Source of the DNA: Ectothiorhodospira shaposhnikovii
Lineage (GTDB): Bacteria > Pseudomonadota > Gammaproteobacteria > Ectothiorhodospirales > Ectothiorhodospiraceae
NCBI RefSeq assembly: GCF_022227765.1
Contig: NZ_JAJMLZ010000007.1
Span: forward strand, 1 to 64,000
DNA length: 64,000 nt
Direction: 5' to 3'
The notes under the pieces are model-generated. The model was not told the origin of the DNA. It made no database searches and worked only from the letters and a program-made list of their open reading frames with translations. Both the position numbers and the translations under genes were made by a program. Within the stretch, counting starts at the first letter, position 1; each line of letters opens with the position of its first letter. Shown here piece by piece: positions 10,206 through 25,300 of this stretch.

Positions 10206-12257
<2,052 letters not shown>

Positions 12258-13226
12258 TTATCGCCCCGCCGATCCCAGGCCCGCGCGCAACTGCCAGCGG
12301 CGGATGTCCTCGCGGATATGTTCGCTGCCCTGACGGGTCAGGACGCTGCGGGAGGCGTCCAGCACCTGCCCCTTGAGACGCTCCGCCAGGCCCTCGGCGC
12401 AGTGGTACATGGCATCGAAACTCTCCACCGCGTCGCAGGGTCCCGGCAACTGCAGGAACAGGGTCACCCCCGGGGTGGTGAATTCATCCATGAACCGGGG
12501 ATCGAACGTGCCCGGATTGAGCATGTTGGCCAGGCTGAAGACAGGCAACTGGCGTCGGCCATCCGTCACCAGGTAGTGATAAATGTTCATATCGCCGAAT
12601 TCCATCCCCTCCGCGGTCAGGGCCGTGGCCAGGTCCACGCCGAGGAAACGGTCGTCCTCGCCGGCGACCACATGCAGCACCACCAGCTTTTCCCGGGGCA
12701 CCTCCGGTTTCACGGGGCGCTCGGCCAGCGCCGCCGGGGCAGACGCCGGCGGCGGCTCCATGGCCTCGATGGGTTCCACGGGCTCGACCGAAGACGTCGC
12801 CGAGCCTGCCGATCCGGCCTTCGAGGTCTCCCGGACCGGTCGACGCGCCTCCGGCGCCCCGCCCAGGCCGGGGATCTTCGGCAACCGCCCCAGCAGACCG
12901 GAGCCGGATGCCTTGGCGGCGGACCGGGCGGTCTTTTCCTGTCGGGTCTGCGCGGTGGACGCGGCCTTCTTCACGGTCATGGCCACGGGTCGGTCCCGGA
13001 CCTCGTCCGCCACCAGATCCCCCAGGCCGTCCAGTTCATCTCCCGCGCGAGGCGGTTCCTGGAAGCCGTCATCGGCCCGGATGTGCACATGCTCCAGTTC
13101 ATCCGGCTCCAGCTTTTCCCGGGGCAACTCACGCCGTCGCCTGGGCGCCCGCATGCGGCCGGCCAGGTAGATGCCGACAAGAATCATGATCCCCAGTATC
13201 AACAGAATCCAGCGCAACGTATCCAT
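12258..13226 (-). CDS. zipA: Cell division protein ZipA
   Basis: 322 residues from the ATG at 13224-13226 (AAGGA 8 bases upstream). The N-terminal membrane anchor LRWILLILGIMILVGIYLAG is followed by a basic stretch and a long Pro/Ala/charged linker. The C-terminal FtsZ-binding domain spans about residues 185-315 (VLHVVAGEDDRFLGVDL, FGDMNIYHYL, SLANMLNPGTFD). Tethers FtsZ filaments to the inner membrane at division. It lies between smc and ligA. A longer frame upstream overlaps smc and was not used. Confidence 0.94.
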   Translation of the reverse strand: MDTLRWILLILGIMILVGIYLAGRMRAPRRRRELPREKLEPDELEHVHIRADDGFQEPPRAGDELDGLGDLVADEVRDRPVAMTVKKAASTAQTRQEKTARSAAKASGSGLLGRLPKIPGLGGAPEARRPVRETSKAGSAGSATSSVEPVEPIEAMEPPPASAPAALAERPVKPEVPREKLVVLHVVAGEDDRFLGVDLATALTAEGMEFGDMNIYHYLVTDGRRQLPVFSLANMLNPGTFDPRFMDEFTTPGVTLFLQLPGPCDAVESFDAMYHCAEGLAERLKGQVLDASRSVLTRQGSEHIREDIRRWQLRAGLGSAGR

Positions 13227-13252
13227 CTCCCGGGTCCTTCTTGGTTGTGTCT

Positions 13253-16200
13253 TCAGGCAGTGGCCATCTGGGCGGCTTCTTCCACGTCCACGGTCACCAG
13301 ACGGGAAACCCCCGGTTCCCGCATGGTCACGCCCACCAGTTGATCGGCCAGCTCCATGGTTGTCTTGTTGTGGGTGATGAAGATGAACTGTACCCGTTCC
13401 GACATCTCCCGTACCAATGCGCAAAAACGCCCCACGTTGGCTTCATCCAGAGGGGCGTCCACCTCGTCCAGCATACAGAACGGCGCCGGGTTCAGCTCGA
13501 AGATGGCGAACACCAGGGCCACGGCCGTGAGCGCCTTTTCGCCACCGGACATGAGGTGAATGGTGGACAGACGCTTGCCCGGCGGACGGGCCATCACCGC
13601 GATCCCGGTGGACAGCAGATCATCCCCGGTCATCTCCAGATGGGCCTGCCCGCCGCCGAACAGGCGGGGGAACATCTCCTGCAGCCGTCCGTTCACCCGC
13701 TCAAAGGTATCGCGAAAACGGCTCCGGGTCTCCCGGTCGATGCGCTGAATGGCATTTTCCAGGGTCTCCAGGGCCTGCATCAGGTCATTGTACTGGGCAT
13801 CCAGGTAGGTCTTGCGCTCGCTCTGGGCCTTGTACTCATCAATGGCCGCCAGGTTGATGGGGCCAAGGCGCGCAATCCGCTGCCCCAGATCGTCCACCTG
13901 ACGTTGCCGATCCGCCACCGTGGCCGCCGGGTCCAGGTCCTCAAGCAACGGGGCAAGGGTGAAACCGGTGTCTTGCAACTGCTCCAGAACCGTCTGTCTG
14001 CGCACCTTAATCTCCTGCCAAGCCATGCGCAATTCATCCAGATGGCCGCGCAGGGTTTCCGCCTCCCGCTCGGTCCCCAGGCGTTGCTGGTCCTTGTCCC
14101 GCATCCCGGCCTCCAGGGCCTGGACCCCGGCACGGGCCTGGCTCAGGGCATGTTCCACGTCCATGCGGTCCTCCACCAGGGTGGCCAGGGTGTCTTCCAG
14201 CTCACCGATGGGAGCCTCGGCATCGTCCAGGGCGGTCTGCAGGTCTTCCAGACGAGCCTGCAGCTGACCGGACTGGCCCCGCAGGCGCTCCAGGGCCTGA
14301 CGGGTGGCATCCCGGGCGGCCCGCAGGGTCTGCAGGGTCAGGGCCATGCGATGCACCGCCTCCCGGCGGGCCTGGGCCTCGGTCCGGATCATGTCCAGGT
14401 CACGGCGCAGGCCATCCCGGTCCTGCTCCAGGGACTCCCGTTCCCGGGCCAGCACCTCCATCCGGGTAACGGCCTCATTGCGGCGACGGGTGGCCTGCTG
14501 CAGGGCTTCCTGTTCCTGCAGGCGCTGGGCACGCACCTCGGTGATCTCACCTTCCACCCGCTGCATGCGGGTCTCCACCTGCTCCAGGCGGGTGCGGCGG
14601 TTGCTGAGCTGGGCATCCAGCTCACTGGCGGCCCGGTGGGCCTGGTTCAGTTCCACCTGGGCCTGGTCACGCCCGGCCTCCAGCTCGCGCAGGCCTTCAC
14701 GCCCCTCTTCCAGATCCTGCTGCCGGCTCTCCAGCGTCTCCTGCAGGGCCTGCATCTCTTCCCTGAGCTGGCGCAGTTCCCGGTCCCTGCCGATCAGACC
14801 CGCATGTTCGTCCCGGTCCCGGGCCACTCTGAGCCAGCGCCGTCCCAGCCAGATCCCCTCCGGGGTGATCACGGATTCCCCGGGGCCCAGGCGAGGGCGC
14901 AGGGCCAGGGCGGTCGCAAGGTCCGCGGCGACATGGACATCCGCCAGCAGGTCGAGCAGCGGAACGGGGCCGCGCACCCGGTCCGCCAGCCGGTCCGGGG
15001 CCGGGGCATCGTCGGCGCCGGTGATATCGCCGGTTTCCCAGGCCAGCAGATCCCCCTGTTCCAGGGAGGCGCAGACCTGGGCCACCGGGTCCAGGGCTGG
15101 CACGCAGATCGCTTCCAGGAACTGGCCCAGCACCGTCTCCACCGCCTTTTCCCAGCCGGGCGTCACGTCCAGCCCTTCTCCCAGACGGGGGGCATCCGCC
15201 AGTCCCTGCCGCTTGAGCCAGCCCATCACCGAGGCGGTCTGCTTGCCCAGGGCCGCCTGCTGCAGGGCTTCCAGGGAGGCCAGACGACCGCCCAGAGACT
15301 GGATGCGACGGCGCAGTTCATCCACCTGGCCTTGATGCAGACGGGTCTGTTCCCGGTTGTCATGAATCCGGTCGCGGGCCGACTGCAGCGCCTCGTCCAG
15401 GGTTTCCACCCGGGCATGGGCCAGCACGGACTGGTCTTCCAGTGTCAGGATCTCGGCGCGGAGGGCATCCGTGGACAGGGTTTCCCGCTCCTGGGTGAGG
15501 CGGGACAGGCGCTCATCCAGCGCGCGGATCTGGCGTTCCAGTTGTTCCATGCGGGTCCGCTCCACCTGGGCCGCCTGGCTGGGCTCGGCCGCCCGTCGGT
15601 TGAAGGCTTCCCAGCGGCCCTGCCAGGCCCCCATGGCCTGCTCCGCCTGCAACAGCTGTTCACCAATCTCTTCCAGGGCCTCGCTGCCCACGGCATGCTC
15701 CGGCTCCAGGGATTCCAGCTCGGTCAGCACCTCCACCAGGCGGGCTTCGTCATCCTGGATGTGGCGCCGGGTCTGGGCCAGGCCGTCCCGCACCTGCTCA
15801 AGCTCCCGGGACTGCCGTTCCCGCAGTTCCCGGTGATGCTGGATGGACTGCTCGGTGCGGGAGATTTCGCTGCCCAGGCGGTAATAGCGGCCTTGGACTT
15901 CATTGAAGGTCTCGTTGGCATCCACCAGGGCCTCCCGGTCCTGCTCCAGCCCGGCTTCCAGCTGCCGCTGCCGGGCCACCGTGGCCTCCAGGCGGGTTTC
16001 CTGCGCCCGCAGTTCCTGCTCCCGATGCCCGGACTCCGTTTCCAGATCCCTGAGTCGCAGGGCCATCAGTTCCGCCTTGAGACGGCGTTCTTCGTCCCGC
16101 CAGGCCTTGTAGCGCTCGGCCACGTCCGCCTGGCGCTGCAGGTGGCGCAGCTGCTTGTCCACCTCGTCGCGCAGATCCTGCAGGCGTTCGAGATTCTCGC

Positions 16201-16762
16201 GGGTATGGCGGATGCGGGTTTCGGTCTCTCGTCGCCGTTCCTTGTACTTTGAGATGCCCGCGGCCTCTTCCAGGTAGACCCGCAATTCTTCCGGTCTGGC
16301 CTCGATGATGCGGGAGATCATCCCCTGCTCGATGATGGCGTAGCTGCGGGGTCCCAGTCCGGTGCCCAGGAAGATGTCGGTGATATCCCGCCGCCGGCAA
16401 CGGGTGCCGTTGAGAAAATACTGGGACTGGCCGTCCCGTGAGACGCGGCGCCTGATGGAGATCTCGGCGTACTGGGCGTACTGCCCCCCCAGCACCCCCT
16501 GACTGTTGTCGAACACCAGTTCGATGGAGGCCTGACCGACGGGCTGACGGGTGGAGGAGCCGTTGAAAATGACGTCTTCCATGGAGTCGCCGCGCAGATA
16601 GCGGGCGGAGGACTCCCCCATCACCCAGCGCACGGCATCGATGGTATTGGACTTGCCGCAGCCGTTCGGCCCCACGATGCCCACCCGGTTGCTGGGCAGC
16701 AGGATGGTGGTGGGATCGACAAAGGATTTAAAGCCGGCCAGTTTGATCTTGCTCAGTCGCAT
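13253..16762 (-). CDS. smc: Chromosome segregation ATPase SMC
   Basis: 1169 residues from the ATG at 16760-16762, where the family N-terminus [20 protein letters not shown] begins. Walker A is GPNGCGKSN. Two very long coiled coils flank a globular hinge (about residues 515-640). The C-terminal head has the ABC signature [18 protein letters not shown] and Walker [12 protein letters not shown]. Bacterial condensin subunit that compacts and aligns the chromosome. Its partners ScpA and ScpB are not in this window. It is followed by zipA after 26 bp. Confidence 0.97.
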   Translation of the reverse strand: MRLSKIKLAGFKSFVDPTTILLPSNRVGIVGPNGCGKSNTIDAVRWVMGESSARYLRGDSMEDVIFNGSSTRQPVGQASIELVFDNSQGVLGGQYAQYAEISIRRRVSRDGQSQYFLNGTRCRRRDITDIFLGTGLGPRSYAIIEQGMISRIIEARPEELRVYLEEAAGISKYKERRRETETRIRHTRENLERLQDLRDEVDKQLRHLQRQADVAERYKAWRDEERRLKAELMALRLRDLETESGHREQELRAQETRLEATVARQRQLEAGLEQDREALVDANETFNEVQGRYYRLGSEISRTEQSIQHHRELRERQSRELEQVRDGLAQTRRHIQDDEARLVEVLTELESLEPEHAVGSEALEEIGEQLLQAEQAMGAWQGRWEAFNRRAAEPSQAAQVERTRMEQLERQIRALDERLSRLTQERETLSTDALRAEILTLEDQSVLAHARVETLDEALQSARDRIHDNREQTRLHQGQVDELRRRIQSLGGRLASLEALQQAALGKQTASVMGWLKRQGLADAPRLGEGLDVTPGWEKAVETVLGQFLEAICVPALDPVAQVCASLEQGDLLAWETGDITGADDAPAPDRLADRVRGPVPLLDLLADVHVAADLATALALRPRLGPGESVITPEGIWLGRRWLRVARDRDEHAGLIGRDRELRQLREEMQALQETLESRQQDLEEGREGLRELEAGRDQAQVELNQAHRAASELDAQLSNRRTRLEQVETRMQRVEGEITEVRAQRLQEQEALQQATRRRNEAVTRMEVLARERESLEQDRDGLRRDLDMIRTEAQARREAVHRMALTLQTLRAARDATRQALERLRGQSGQLQARLEDLQTALDDAEAPIGELEDTLATLVEDRMDVEHALSQARAGVQALEAGMRDKDQQRLGTEREAETLRGHLDELRMAWQEIKVRRQTVLEQLQDTGFTLAPLLEDLDPAATVADRQRQVDDLGQRIARLGPINLAAIDEYKAQSERKTYLDAQYNDLMQALETLENAIQRIDRETRSRFRDTFERVNGRLQEMFPRLFGGGQAHLEMTGDDLLSTGIAVMARPPGKRLSTIHLMSGGEKALTAVALVFAIFELNPAPFCMLDEVDAPLDEANVGRFCALVREMSERVQFIFITHNKTTMELADQLVGVTMREPGVSRLVTVDVEEAAQMATA

Positions 16763-16866
16763 CGAGAGGCGATTATTCCCAGTACGGTAGACGGGTTCCG
16801 GCACATTGGTGCAAAGGCGTAGAATATCAGGCTGTACCCACCACTGATGACCGGATATCGAACAGC

Positions 16867-17256
16867 ATGTCGAGCCAGCCTAGCAAGAACCTGGAAACCT
16901 TTGAAAACCCCCAGAAGGACCGGGATTATACCATTCGCATCCGGGTGCCGGAGTTCACCTGCCTCTGCCCCAAGACCGGCCAGCCGGACTTTGCCGAACT
17001 GCGACTGGAATACGTGCCCGACGAGCGGTGCGTGGAACTCAAGTCCCTGAAGATGTACGTGTGGTCGTTCCGGGATGAAGGTGCCTTTCACGAGGCGGTG
17101 ACCAACCGCATCCTCGGCGACCTGGTGGCGGCCACGGCGCCCCGCTTCATGCGTCTGACGGCGGAATTCAACGTACGCGGTGGTGTGTATACCACCGTGA
17201 CCGCTGAGCACCGTGCCCCCGACTGGCAGCCGCCGCTGGAAGTGAAGCTGCCCTGA
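16867..17256 (+). CDS. queF: NADPH-dependent 7-cyano-7-deazaguanine reductase QueF
   Basis: 129 residues, the short unimodal QueF form. Reduces preQ0 to preQ1 in the cytoplasm. Signatures are [14 protein letters not shown] with the catalytic Cys that forms the thioimide with the substrate nitrile, and the QueF motif [20 protein letters not shown]. It diverges from smc. Together with tgt and queA at the left of the window it covers the middle and late steps of queuosine formation, though the genes are not in one operon. Confidence 0.96.
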   Translation: MSSQPSKNLETFENPQKDRDYTIRIRVPEFTCLCPKTGQPDFAELRLEYVPDERCVELKSLKMYVWSFRDEGAFHEAVTNRILGDLVAATAPRFMRLTAEFNVRGGVYTTVTAEHRAPDWQPPLEVKLP

Positions 17257-17285
17257 CAGCCGGGTGCCCCGGTTGACCTGAGTCC

Positions 17286-17355
17286 GGCATTCCCGCGCAA
17301 GCGGGAACGCCCTCAGTGTAGAACCCTCTGGACTCCCGCTTTCGCGGGAGTGACG
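17286..17355. repeat. Pair of REP-like palindromes
   Basis: Two imperfect palindromes in tandem: CATTCCCGCGCAAGCGGGAA (17288-17307) and ACTCCCGCTTTCGCGGGAGT (17332-17351). Both share the CCCGC-loop-GCGGG core. They sit between the convergent queF and coiled-coil genes. This is the arrangement of a BIME-like intergenic repeat and may also stabilise 3' ends. Confidence 0.7.
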
Positions 17356-17378
17356 GCAAAGGGGGCATCGGCACTTCC

Positions 17379-17666
17379 CTACCGGAAGCGATTCATGGCG
17401 TCCTTGAAGGCCTTCGACATGTGCTCCCAGGCCGACTCCATGCCTTCGCGCATGTGTTCCCAGGCATCCTCGCTGGCATCCTGCAACTCGTGCATCCTTT
17501 CGCGGGCCTTGTCCCGCTGCTCCCGCATGGCCGAGAGCTGTTCCTCGTACTGGATCTTCATGTCCGCCTGGGCAGCCTGGGCCTTGGCCTCCAGCTTGTG
17601 GATCTCGGCATTCCACTCATCCAGTCTGGCCTTGAGCTTTTCGATGTGAGCTTCGCGTTGACTCAT
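17379..17666 (-). CDS. Small coiled-coil protein, sll1863-like stress family
   Basis: 95 residues, almost wholly predicted alpha-helical coiled coil, rich in Glu, Lys, Ala and Met. It begins SQREAHIEKLKARLDEWNAE and continues with repeated heptads to the C-terminal AFKDAMNRFR. There is no signal peptide or membrane segment. Such proteins are common in proteobacteria and are grouped with the sll1863 stress-response family. I infer that group from the composition and the KLKARLDEWNAEI opening only. It is monocistronic, with AGGAGG just upstream of the start. Confidence 0.65.
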   Translation of the reverse strand: MSQREAHIEKLKARLDEWNAEIHKLEAKAQAAQADMKIQYEEQLSAMREQRDKARERMHELQDASEDAWEHMREGMESAWEHMSKAFKDAMNRFR

Positions 17667-17755
17667 GGTGACCTCCTTGATTCATTGATCGACGGCACAA
17701 GCGTTGCTTCACCGTCCCATGAGTCTAGACCATAGGCAGGGCGGCCGATCCGGGC

Positions 17756-19543
17756 CTATTTCACAGACTGCTGCAGCTGGCTCTGCCAGAGTCCGGCATA
17801 GACCCCCTGCCGGGCCAGGAGGGCATCATGGGTGCCCTGCTCCACCACCTGCCCTTGATCCAGCACAATGATGTGATCCGCATCCTGGATGGTGGAGAGC
17901 CGATGGGCGATGGCCAGGGTGGTGCGCGCCCGGGCAATCTCCTTCAAGGCCCCCATGATGGCCTGCTCCGAATGGGAATCCAGGGATGAAGTGGCCTCGT
18001 CAAGGATCAGGATGGGCGGGTCCTTGAGGATCACCCGGGCAATGGCGATGCGCTGTTTCTCGCCACCGGAGAGCTTGAGTCCCCGCTCCCCCACCACGGT
18101 GTCATATCCCTGGGGCAGGCGGGCAATGAAGTCTTCCAGATGGGCCAGACGGGCGGCCCGCCGCACGGCGGCTTCCGTGGCGCCGGGGCAGCCGTAGGCG
18201 ATGTTGTAACGGATGCTGTCGTTGAACAGCACCGTATCCTGGGGCACCACGCCGATGGCCGCCCGCAGGCTGTCCTGGGTCACGTCCCGGATATCCTGCC
18301 CATGGATGCAGATACTGCCCTGATCCACATCGTAAAACCGGAACAGCAGCCGGGCCAGGGTGGACTTGCCGGCACCGCTGGCGCCGACGATGGCCACCTT
18401 GTGCCCGGCGGGTACATGAAAGCTCACCCGGTCCAGGATCCGCCGATCCGGGCCATAGCCGAAACAGACGTCCGTGAACCGGATCTCTCCGCCATCGGCC
18501 ACCAGCGCGCCCGCCCCGGGGCGATCCACCACCTTGGGCGGCTTGTCCATGAGACCGAACAGACGCTCGATGTTGATCAGGGATTCGCGGATCTCACGGT
18601 ACACAAAGCCCAGGAAGTTCAGCGGGATGAACAGCTGGATCATGTAGGCGTTGACCATCACCAGATCCCCCACCGTCATCTCCCCGGCGGCCACCCGTGA
18701 GGACGCCATGATCATCATGACCGTGATGCCGCCGGCAATGATCAGGGCCTGGCCGGAGTTGAGCGCCGCCAGGGACAGGCGATTCTTCATCCGCGCCGAC
18801 TCCCAGGCCTCCAGATCCGCGTCATAGCGACGGGCCTCGAAGGCCTCGTTGCCGAAGTATTTCACCGTTTCGTAGTTGAGCAGGCTGTCCACGGCGCGGG
18901 TGTTGGATCGGTTGTCCATCTGGTTGGCCTCACGCACGAAGCGGTTGCGCCACTCGGTCACGAAGATGGAAAAGATCACATAGATGCCCACCGACAGAAC
19001 CATGGTCACGGCAAAACCCGGACTCAGGATGAGCATCAGGATCACCGCCACCATGGCGATCTCCAACAGGGTGGGGATGATGTTGAAGACGGTGAAGCGC
19101 AGCAGGAAGCTGATGCCGGTGGTGCCCCGCTCGATGTCGCGGGTCAGGCCGCCGGTCCGCCGGGACAGGTGAAATCCCAGGTCCATCCGGTGCAGATGCT
19201 CGAACACCCGCAGGGAAACCCGCCGCATGGCCCGCTCCGCCACCCGGGCAAAGACCGCGTCCCGCAACTCGCCGAAGAACACCGAGCCGAACCGCAACAG
19301 GCCGTAGGCCAGCAACAGCCCCAGGGGAATGGCCACCAGGGCCGCCTCCACCGAGGGATCGAAGTGGTCCACGATGTACTTGAGGGCCACCGGCACCGCC
19401 ACGTTGGCCAGCTTGGCCAGGGTAAGAAAGACCACGGCCAGGGCCACCCGCCCCCGGAATTCCATCAGGTAGGGCAGCAGACTGCGCAGTATGCGCCAGT
19501 TGATGGGTTGATCGGAGTAGGCGTAGTCGGAGCGATGTCTCAC
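17756..19543 (-). CDS. Atm1-type ABC exporter (fused permease and ATPase)
   Basis: 595 residues. Six-helix exporter membrane domain (about 20-310) fused to an ABC ATPase domain (about 340-590). The ATPase has Walker A GASGAGKST, signature LSGGEKQRIAIARVIL, Walker B ILILDEATSSLD, and the switch His in AIAHRLST. Features such as LNSGQALIIAGG and the N-terminal LMEFRGRVALAVVFL fit the ABCB7/Atm1/HMT1 group, which exports glutathione-linked sulfur or metal compounds. The substrate is not determined by sequence. It is divergent from pckA. Confidence 0.88.
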   Translation of the reverse strand: MRHRSDYAYSDQPINWRILRSLLPYLMEFRGRVALAVVFLTLAKLANVAVPVALKYIVDHFDPSVEAALVAIPLGLLLAYGLLRFGSVFFGELRDAVFARVAERAMRRVSLRVFEHLHRMDLGFHLSRRTGGLTRDIERGTTGISFLLRFTVFNIIPTLLEIAMVAVILMLILSPGFAVTMVLSVGIYVIFSIFVTEWRNRFVREANQMDNRSNTRAVDSLLNYETVKYFGNEAFEARRYDADLEAWESARMKNRLSLAALNSGQALIIAGGITVMMIMASSRVAAGEMTVGDLVMVNAYMIQLFIPLNFLGFVYREIRESLINIERLFGLMDKPPKVVDRPGAGALVADGGEIRFTDVCFGYGPDRRILDRVSFHVPAGHKVAIVGASGAGKSTLARLLFRFYDVDQGSICIHGQDIRDVTQDSLRAAIGVVPQDTVLFNDSIRYNIAYGCPGATEAAVRRAARLAHLEDFIARLPQGYDTVVGERGLKLSGGEKQRIAIARVILKDPPILILDEATSSLDSHSEQAIMGALKEIARARTTLAIAHRLSTIQDADHIIVLDQGQVVEQGTHDALLARQGVYAGLWQSQLQQSVK

Positions 19544-19696
19544 ATGATTTCCGGCAAGAGGGCAAAGCCTCCGTTATACCCAATGAGATCGATCAAGGAA
19601 ATATTCCAAAATGCCCGGTTTGCTGTTGTTTTGCGCAGTGCAACTGAATAATCTCTTATGGATCAGCCCTCTCCTCCCCACAGGAACACCCGCAAC

Positions 19697-21280
<1,584 letters not shown>

Positions 21281-21304
21281 GGCTTTTTCCTCCCCTCACC
21301 CCAA

Positions 21305-21329
21305 CCCCTCTCCCACAAGGGGAGAGGGG
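21305..21329. repeat. Palindromic intergenic repeat, pckA 3' side
   Basis: CCCCTCTCCC (21305-21314) and GGGGAGAGGGG (21319-21329) form a near-perfect hairpin between two convergent genes. The same type of element, with a similar CCTCA-CCCC lead-in, recurs at 25231-25268. It is probably a dispersed REP-type sequence that also serves as a shared 3' barrier. Confidence 0.65.
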
Positions 21330-22496
21330 CTACCGCAGGAAAGTCCGCAACCGCGCCACCGCCTGCTCCAGCACCGGCAGATCCCGGGTGTAGGCAAACC
21401 GCACATGGGAGCGGGCCAGGTGGTCGCCAAAATCCAGTCCGGGGGTGATGGCCACCCCCGCCACTTCCAGACAACGCTCCGCCAGGGCAAAGCTGTCCTC
21501 GCTGAAGGCGGTGCTGTCCCCGTAGAGGTAGAAGGCGCCACGAGGCGTCACTGGCACCTTCAGGCCCAGCTCCCGCAGGGCCGGCAACAGGAAATCCCGC
21601 CGGGCGCGAAAGGCCTCCCGGCGGGCCTCCAGAATCTCCATGCAGGCCGGGGTGAAGGCGGCCAGGGCCGCGTGCTGGGCCGGCGTGGAAGCCGCCAGGA
21701 ACAGGTTCTGGGCCAGCTTGTCCAGCTCCCGCACGCAGTCCCGGGGCGCCACCACCCAACCCAGGCGCCAGCCGGTCATGCCGAAAAACTTGGAGAAGCT
21801 GTTGATGACGAACAGGTCTTCGGACAGGGCCGCCGCGGTGCCGTTCTCCCCTTCATACACCAGCCCCTGATAGATCTCGTCCACGATCAGGGCGCCCCCC
21901 CGACCCTGGGTGAAGTCCAGCAGTTCGGACAGCAAGGCCCGGTCCGCCAGGGTACCGGTGGGATTGGACGGGGTGGCCACCATGGCCGCTACGGTCCGCT
22001 CCGACCAGTGCCGGGCCAGGTGGGCCGCCGTGAGCTGGTAATCCGTCTCCGGCCCCACCGGCACCGATACCGCCTCGCCTTCAAAGGTGCGGACAAAATG
22101 ACGATTGCAGGGGTAACCCGGATCGGTCATCACCACCTGGTCACCGGGATTGAGCAGGATCCCCATCACCAGCAGCAAGGCACCCGACGCCCCCGGGGTG
22201 ATCACGATGCGCTCGGGGGCCACGTCCGCGCCCAGGACATCCTGGTAGTAGCGGGCGATGGCCTCCCGCAGGGCGGGCAAGCCGGTGGCCGGGGTGTAAT
22301 GGGTGTGTCCCGCCCGCAGGGCGCGGATACCGGCCTCCACGATGGGGGCCGGGGTCTGAAAATCCGGTTCGCCGATCTCCAGATGGACGATATCCCGTCC
22401 CTGGGCTTCCAGACGCCGGGCGCGGGCCAGCAGGTCCATGACATGAAAGGGCTGGATGTGGGCCATCCGCCGGGCGATGGGGCGTGCGGGAGACAT
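21330..22496 (-). CDS. Class I pyridoxal-phosphate aminotransferase
   Basis: 388 residues from the ATG at 22494-22496. Fold-type I aminotransferase. EIGEPDFQTPAPIVEA and the substrate-binding ITPGASGALLLVMGIL are near the N-terminus. The central ATPSNPTGT contains the conserved Asn. The PLP Lys is in NSFSKFFGMTGWRLGW, and the C-terminal Arg region is ARSHVRFAYTRD. The amino acid used cannot be assigned. Aspartate or alanine-type specificity is plausible. It follows lysS by 7 bp, so it probably shares its transcript. Confidence 0.88.
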   Translation of the reverse strand: MSPARPIARRMAHIQPFHVMDLLARARRLEAQGRDIVHLEIGEPDFQTPAPIVEAGIRALRAGHTHYTPATGLPALREAIARYYQDVLGADVAPERIVITPGASGALLLVMGILLNPGDQVVMTDPGYPCNRHFVRTFEGEAVSVPVGPETDYQLTAAHLARHWSERTVAAMVATPSNPTGTLADRALLSELLDFTQGRGGALIVDEIYQGLVYEGENGTAAALSEDLFVINSFSKFFGMTGWRLGWVVAPRDCVRELDKLAQNLFLAASTPAQHAALAAFTPACMEILEARREAFRARRDFLLPALRELGLKVPVTPRGAFYLYGDSTAFSEDSFALAERCLEVAGVAITPGLDFGDHLARSHVRFAYTRDLPVLEQAVARLRTFLR

Positions 22497-22503
22497 GGCG
22501 ACG

Positions 22504-24000
<1,497 letters not shown>

Positions 24001-24047
24001 TGGCTTGATCGGGGTCCTGATAGGAATGCTGTGCGTGAAACGGCGGC

Positions 24048-25146
24048 TCAAAGCCCGCTCTTGAGGCTGGCTTCGATGAAGGGGTCCAGATCACCGTCCA
24101 GCACGGCCTGGGTGTTGCCCACTTCCACGCCGGTGCGCAGATCCTTGATGCGGGACTGGTCCAGCACATAGGAACGGATCTGGCTACCCCAGCCGATGTC
24201 GGCCTTGTTGTCTTCCATGGCCTGCTTCTCGGCGTTGCGCTTTTGCAGCTCCAGCTCATAGAGCTTGGCCTTGAGCTGCTTCATGGCCGTGTCCTTGTTC
24301 TTGTGCTGGGAACGGTCGTTCTGGCAGGCCGCCACCACGCCGGTGGGCACATGGGTGATACGCACGGCGGACTCGGTCCGGTTAACGTGCTGACCGCCGG
24401 CGCCGCTGGCGCGGTAGACGTCGATACGCAGGTCCGCCGGATTGATCTCGATGTCGATGTCGTCATCCACTTCCGGGGACACGAACACCGAGGTAAAGGA
24501 GGTATGACGGCGGTTGCCGGAGTCAAAGGGGGACTTTCGCACCAGACGGTGGACGCCGGTTTCGGTGCGCAGCCAGCCGAAGGCATAGGGGCCGTCAAAG
24601 CGGATGGTGGCACTCTTGATGCCCGCCACGTCCCCTTCGGAGACTTCCATCAGTTCGGTCTTGAAGCCGCGACGCTCACCCCAGCGCAGGTACATGCGCA
24701 GCAGCATCTCCGCCCAGTCCTGGGCCTCGGTGCCGCCGGAGCCTGCCTGGATGTCGAGGAAGGCGGCGCAGCCGTCCATCTCGCCGGCGAACATGCGCTG
24801 GAACTCCAGTTCGCCCACCTGCTGTTCGAACCGTTCCAGATCGGCCTCGACGGCCTGGACGGTGTCCTCGTCGTTCTCTTCCTGGGCCAGTTCCAGCAGC
24901 TCGCGGGTCTCGCTCAGGCTATCGGTGAGGGTGGCAAGGTTGCCGACCACATGGTCCAGCTGGGCACGTTCGCGCCCCAGGGACTGGGCCTTTTCGGGGT
25001 CGTTCCAGATGTTGGGGTCTTCCAGTTCCCGACTGACTTCTTCCAGGCGCTCGCGCTTGGCATCGAAGTCAAAGATACCCCCTCAGGGCTTCCACACGCC
25101 CTTGCAGATCCTTGATTTGGGAAAACAGCGGGTTGAGTTCCAGCAT
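24048..25146 (-). CDS. prfB: Peptide chain release factor 2, with programmed +1 frameshift
   Basis: 365 residues when both frames are joined. Translation starts at ATG 25144-25146 ([14 protein letters not shown]), reaches an in-frame TGA at codon 26 (25069-25071), and must shift +1 to continue as [16 protein letters not shown]. The slip site CTT TGA C is preceded by AGGGGG (25078-25083) at the same spacing as in E. coli. RF2 reads UGA and UAA. The tripeptide SPF and the catalytic GGQ ([12 protein letters not shown]) are present. The frameshift forms the autoregulatory loop in which scarce RF2 favours slipping. Followed by lysS. Confidence 0.97.
25066..25086 (-). promoter_or_regulatory. prfB frameshift signal
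   Basis: Internal Shine-Dalgarno-like AGGGGG, then TAT, then CTT TGA C on the minus strand. The TGA is codon 26 (25069-25071). The order and spacing equal the E. coli recoding signal. Confidence 0.95.
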
Positions 25147-25230
25147 CGCTCGGCCTTTCAACGCGGATGTGAATGGGGAAAAGCCGAACATTGTAGCAGA
25201 GCTGCCGGGGGACAGGTGGAGATGCAGTCG

Positions 25231-25268
25231 CCCTCATCCCCGCCCCTTCTCCCCCAAGGGGAGAAGGG
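25231..25268. repeat. Palindromic intergenic repeat upstream of prfB
   Basis: A CCCTCATCCCCG lead-in is followed by the hairpin arms CCCCTTCTCCCC (25243-25254) and GGGGAGAAGGG (25258-25268). It has the same build as the element at 21305-21329 and lies between flgL (3' end) and prfB (5' end), both on the minus strand. Confidence 0.65.
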
Positions 25269-25300
25269 AGTATCCGTGGCTGAACCTGGCTGCCCTCACG

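Noticed and set aside
13241-16252. 1003-residue plus-strand frame opposite smc
   Set aside because: Low-complexity antisense shadow (Gln/Leu/His-rich). SMC on the minus strand is unambiguous.
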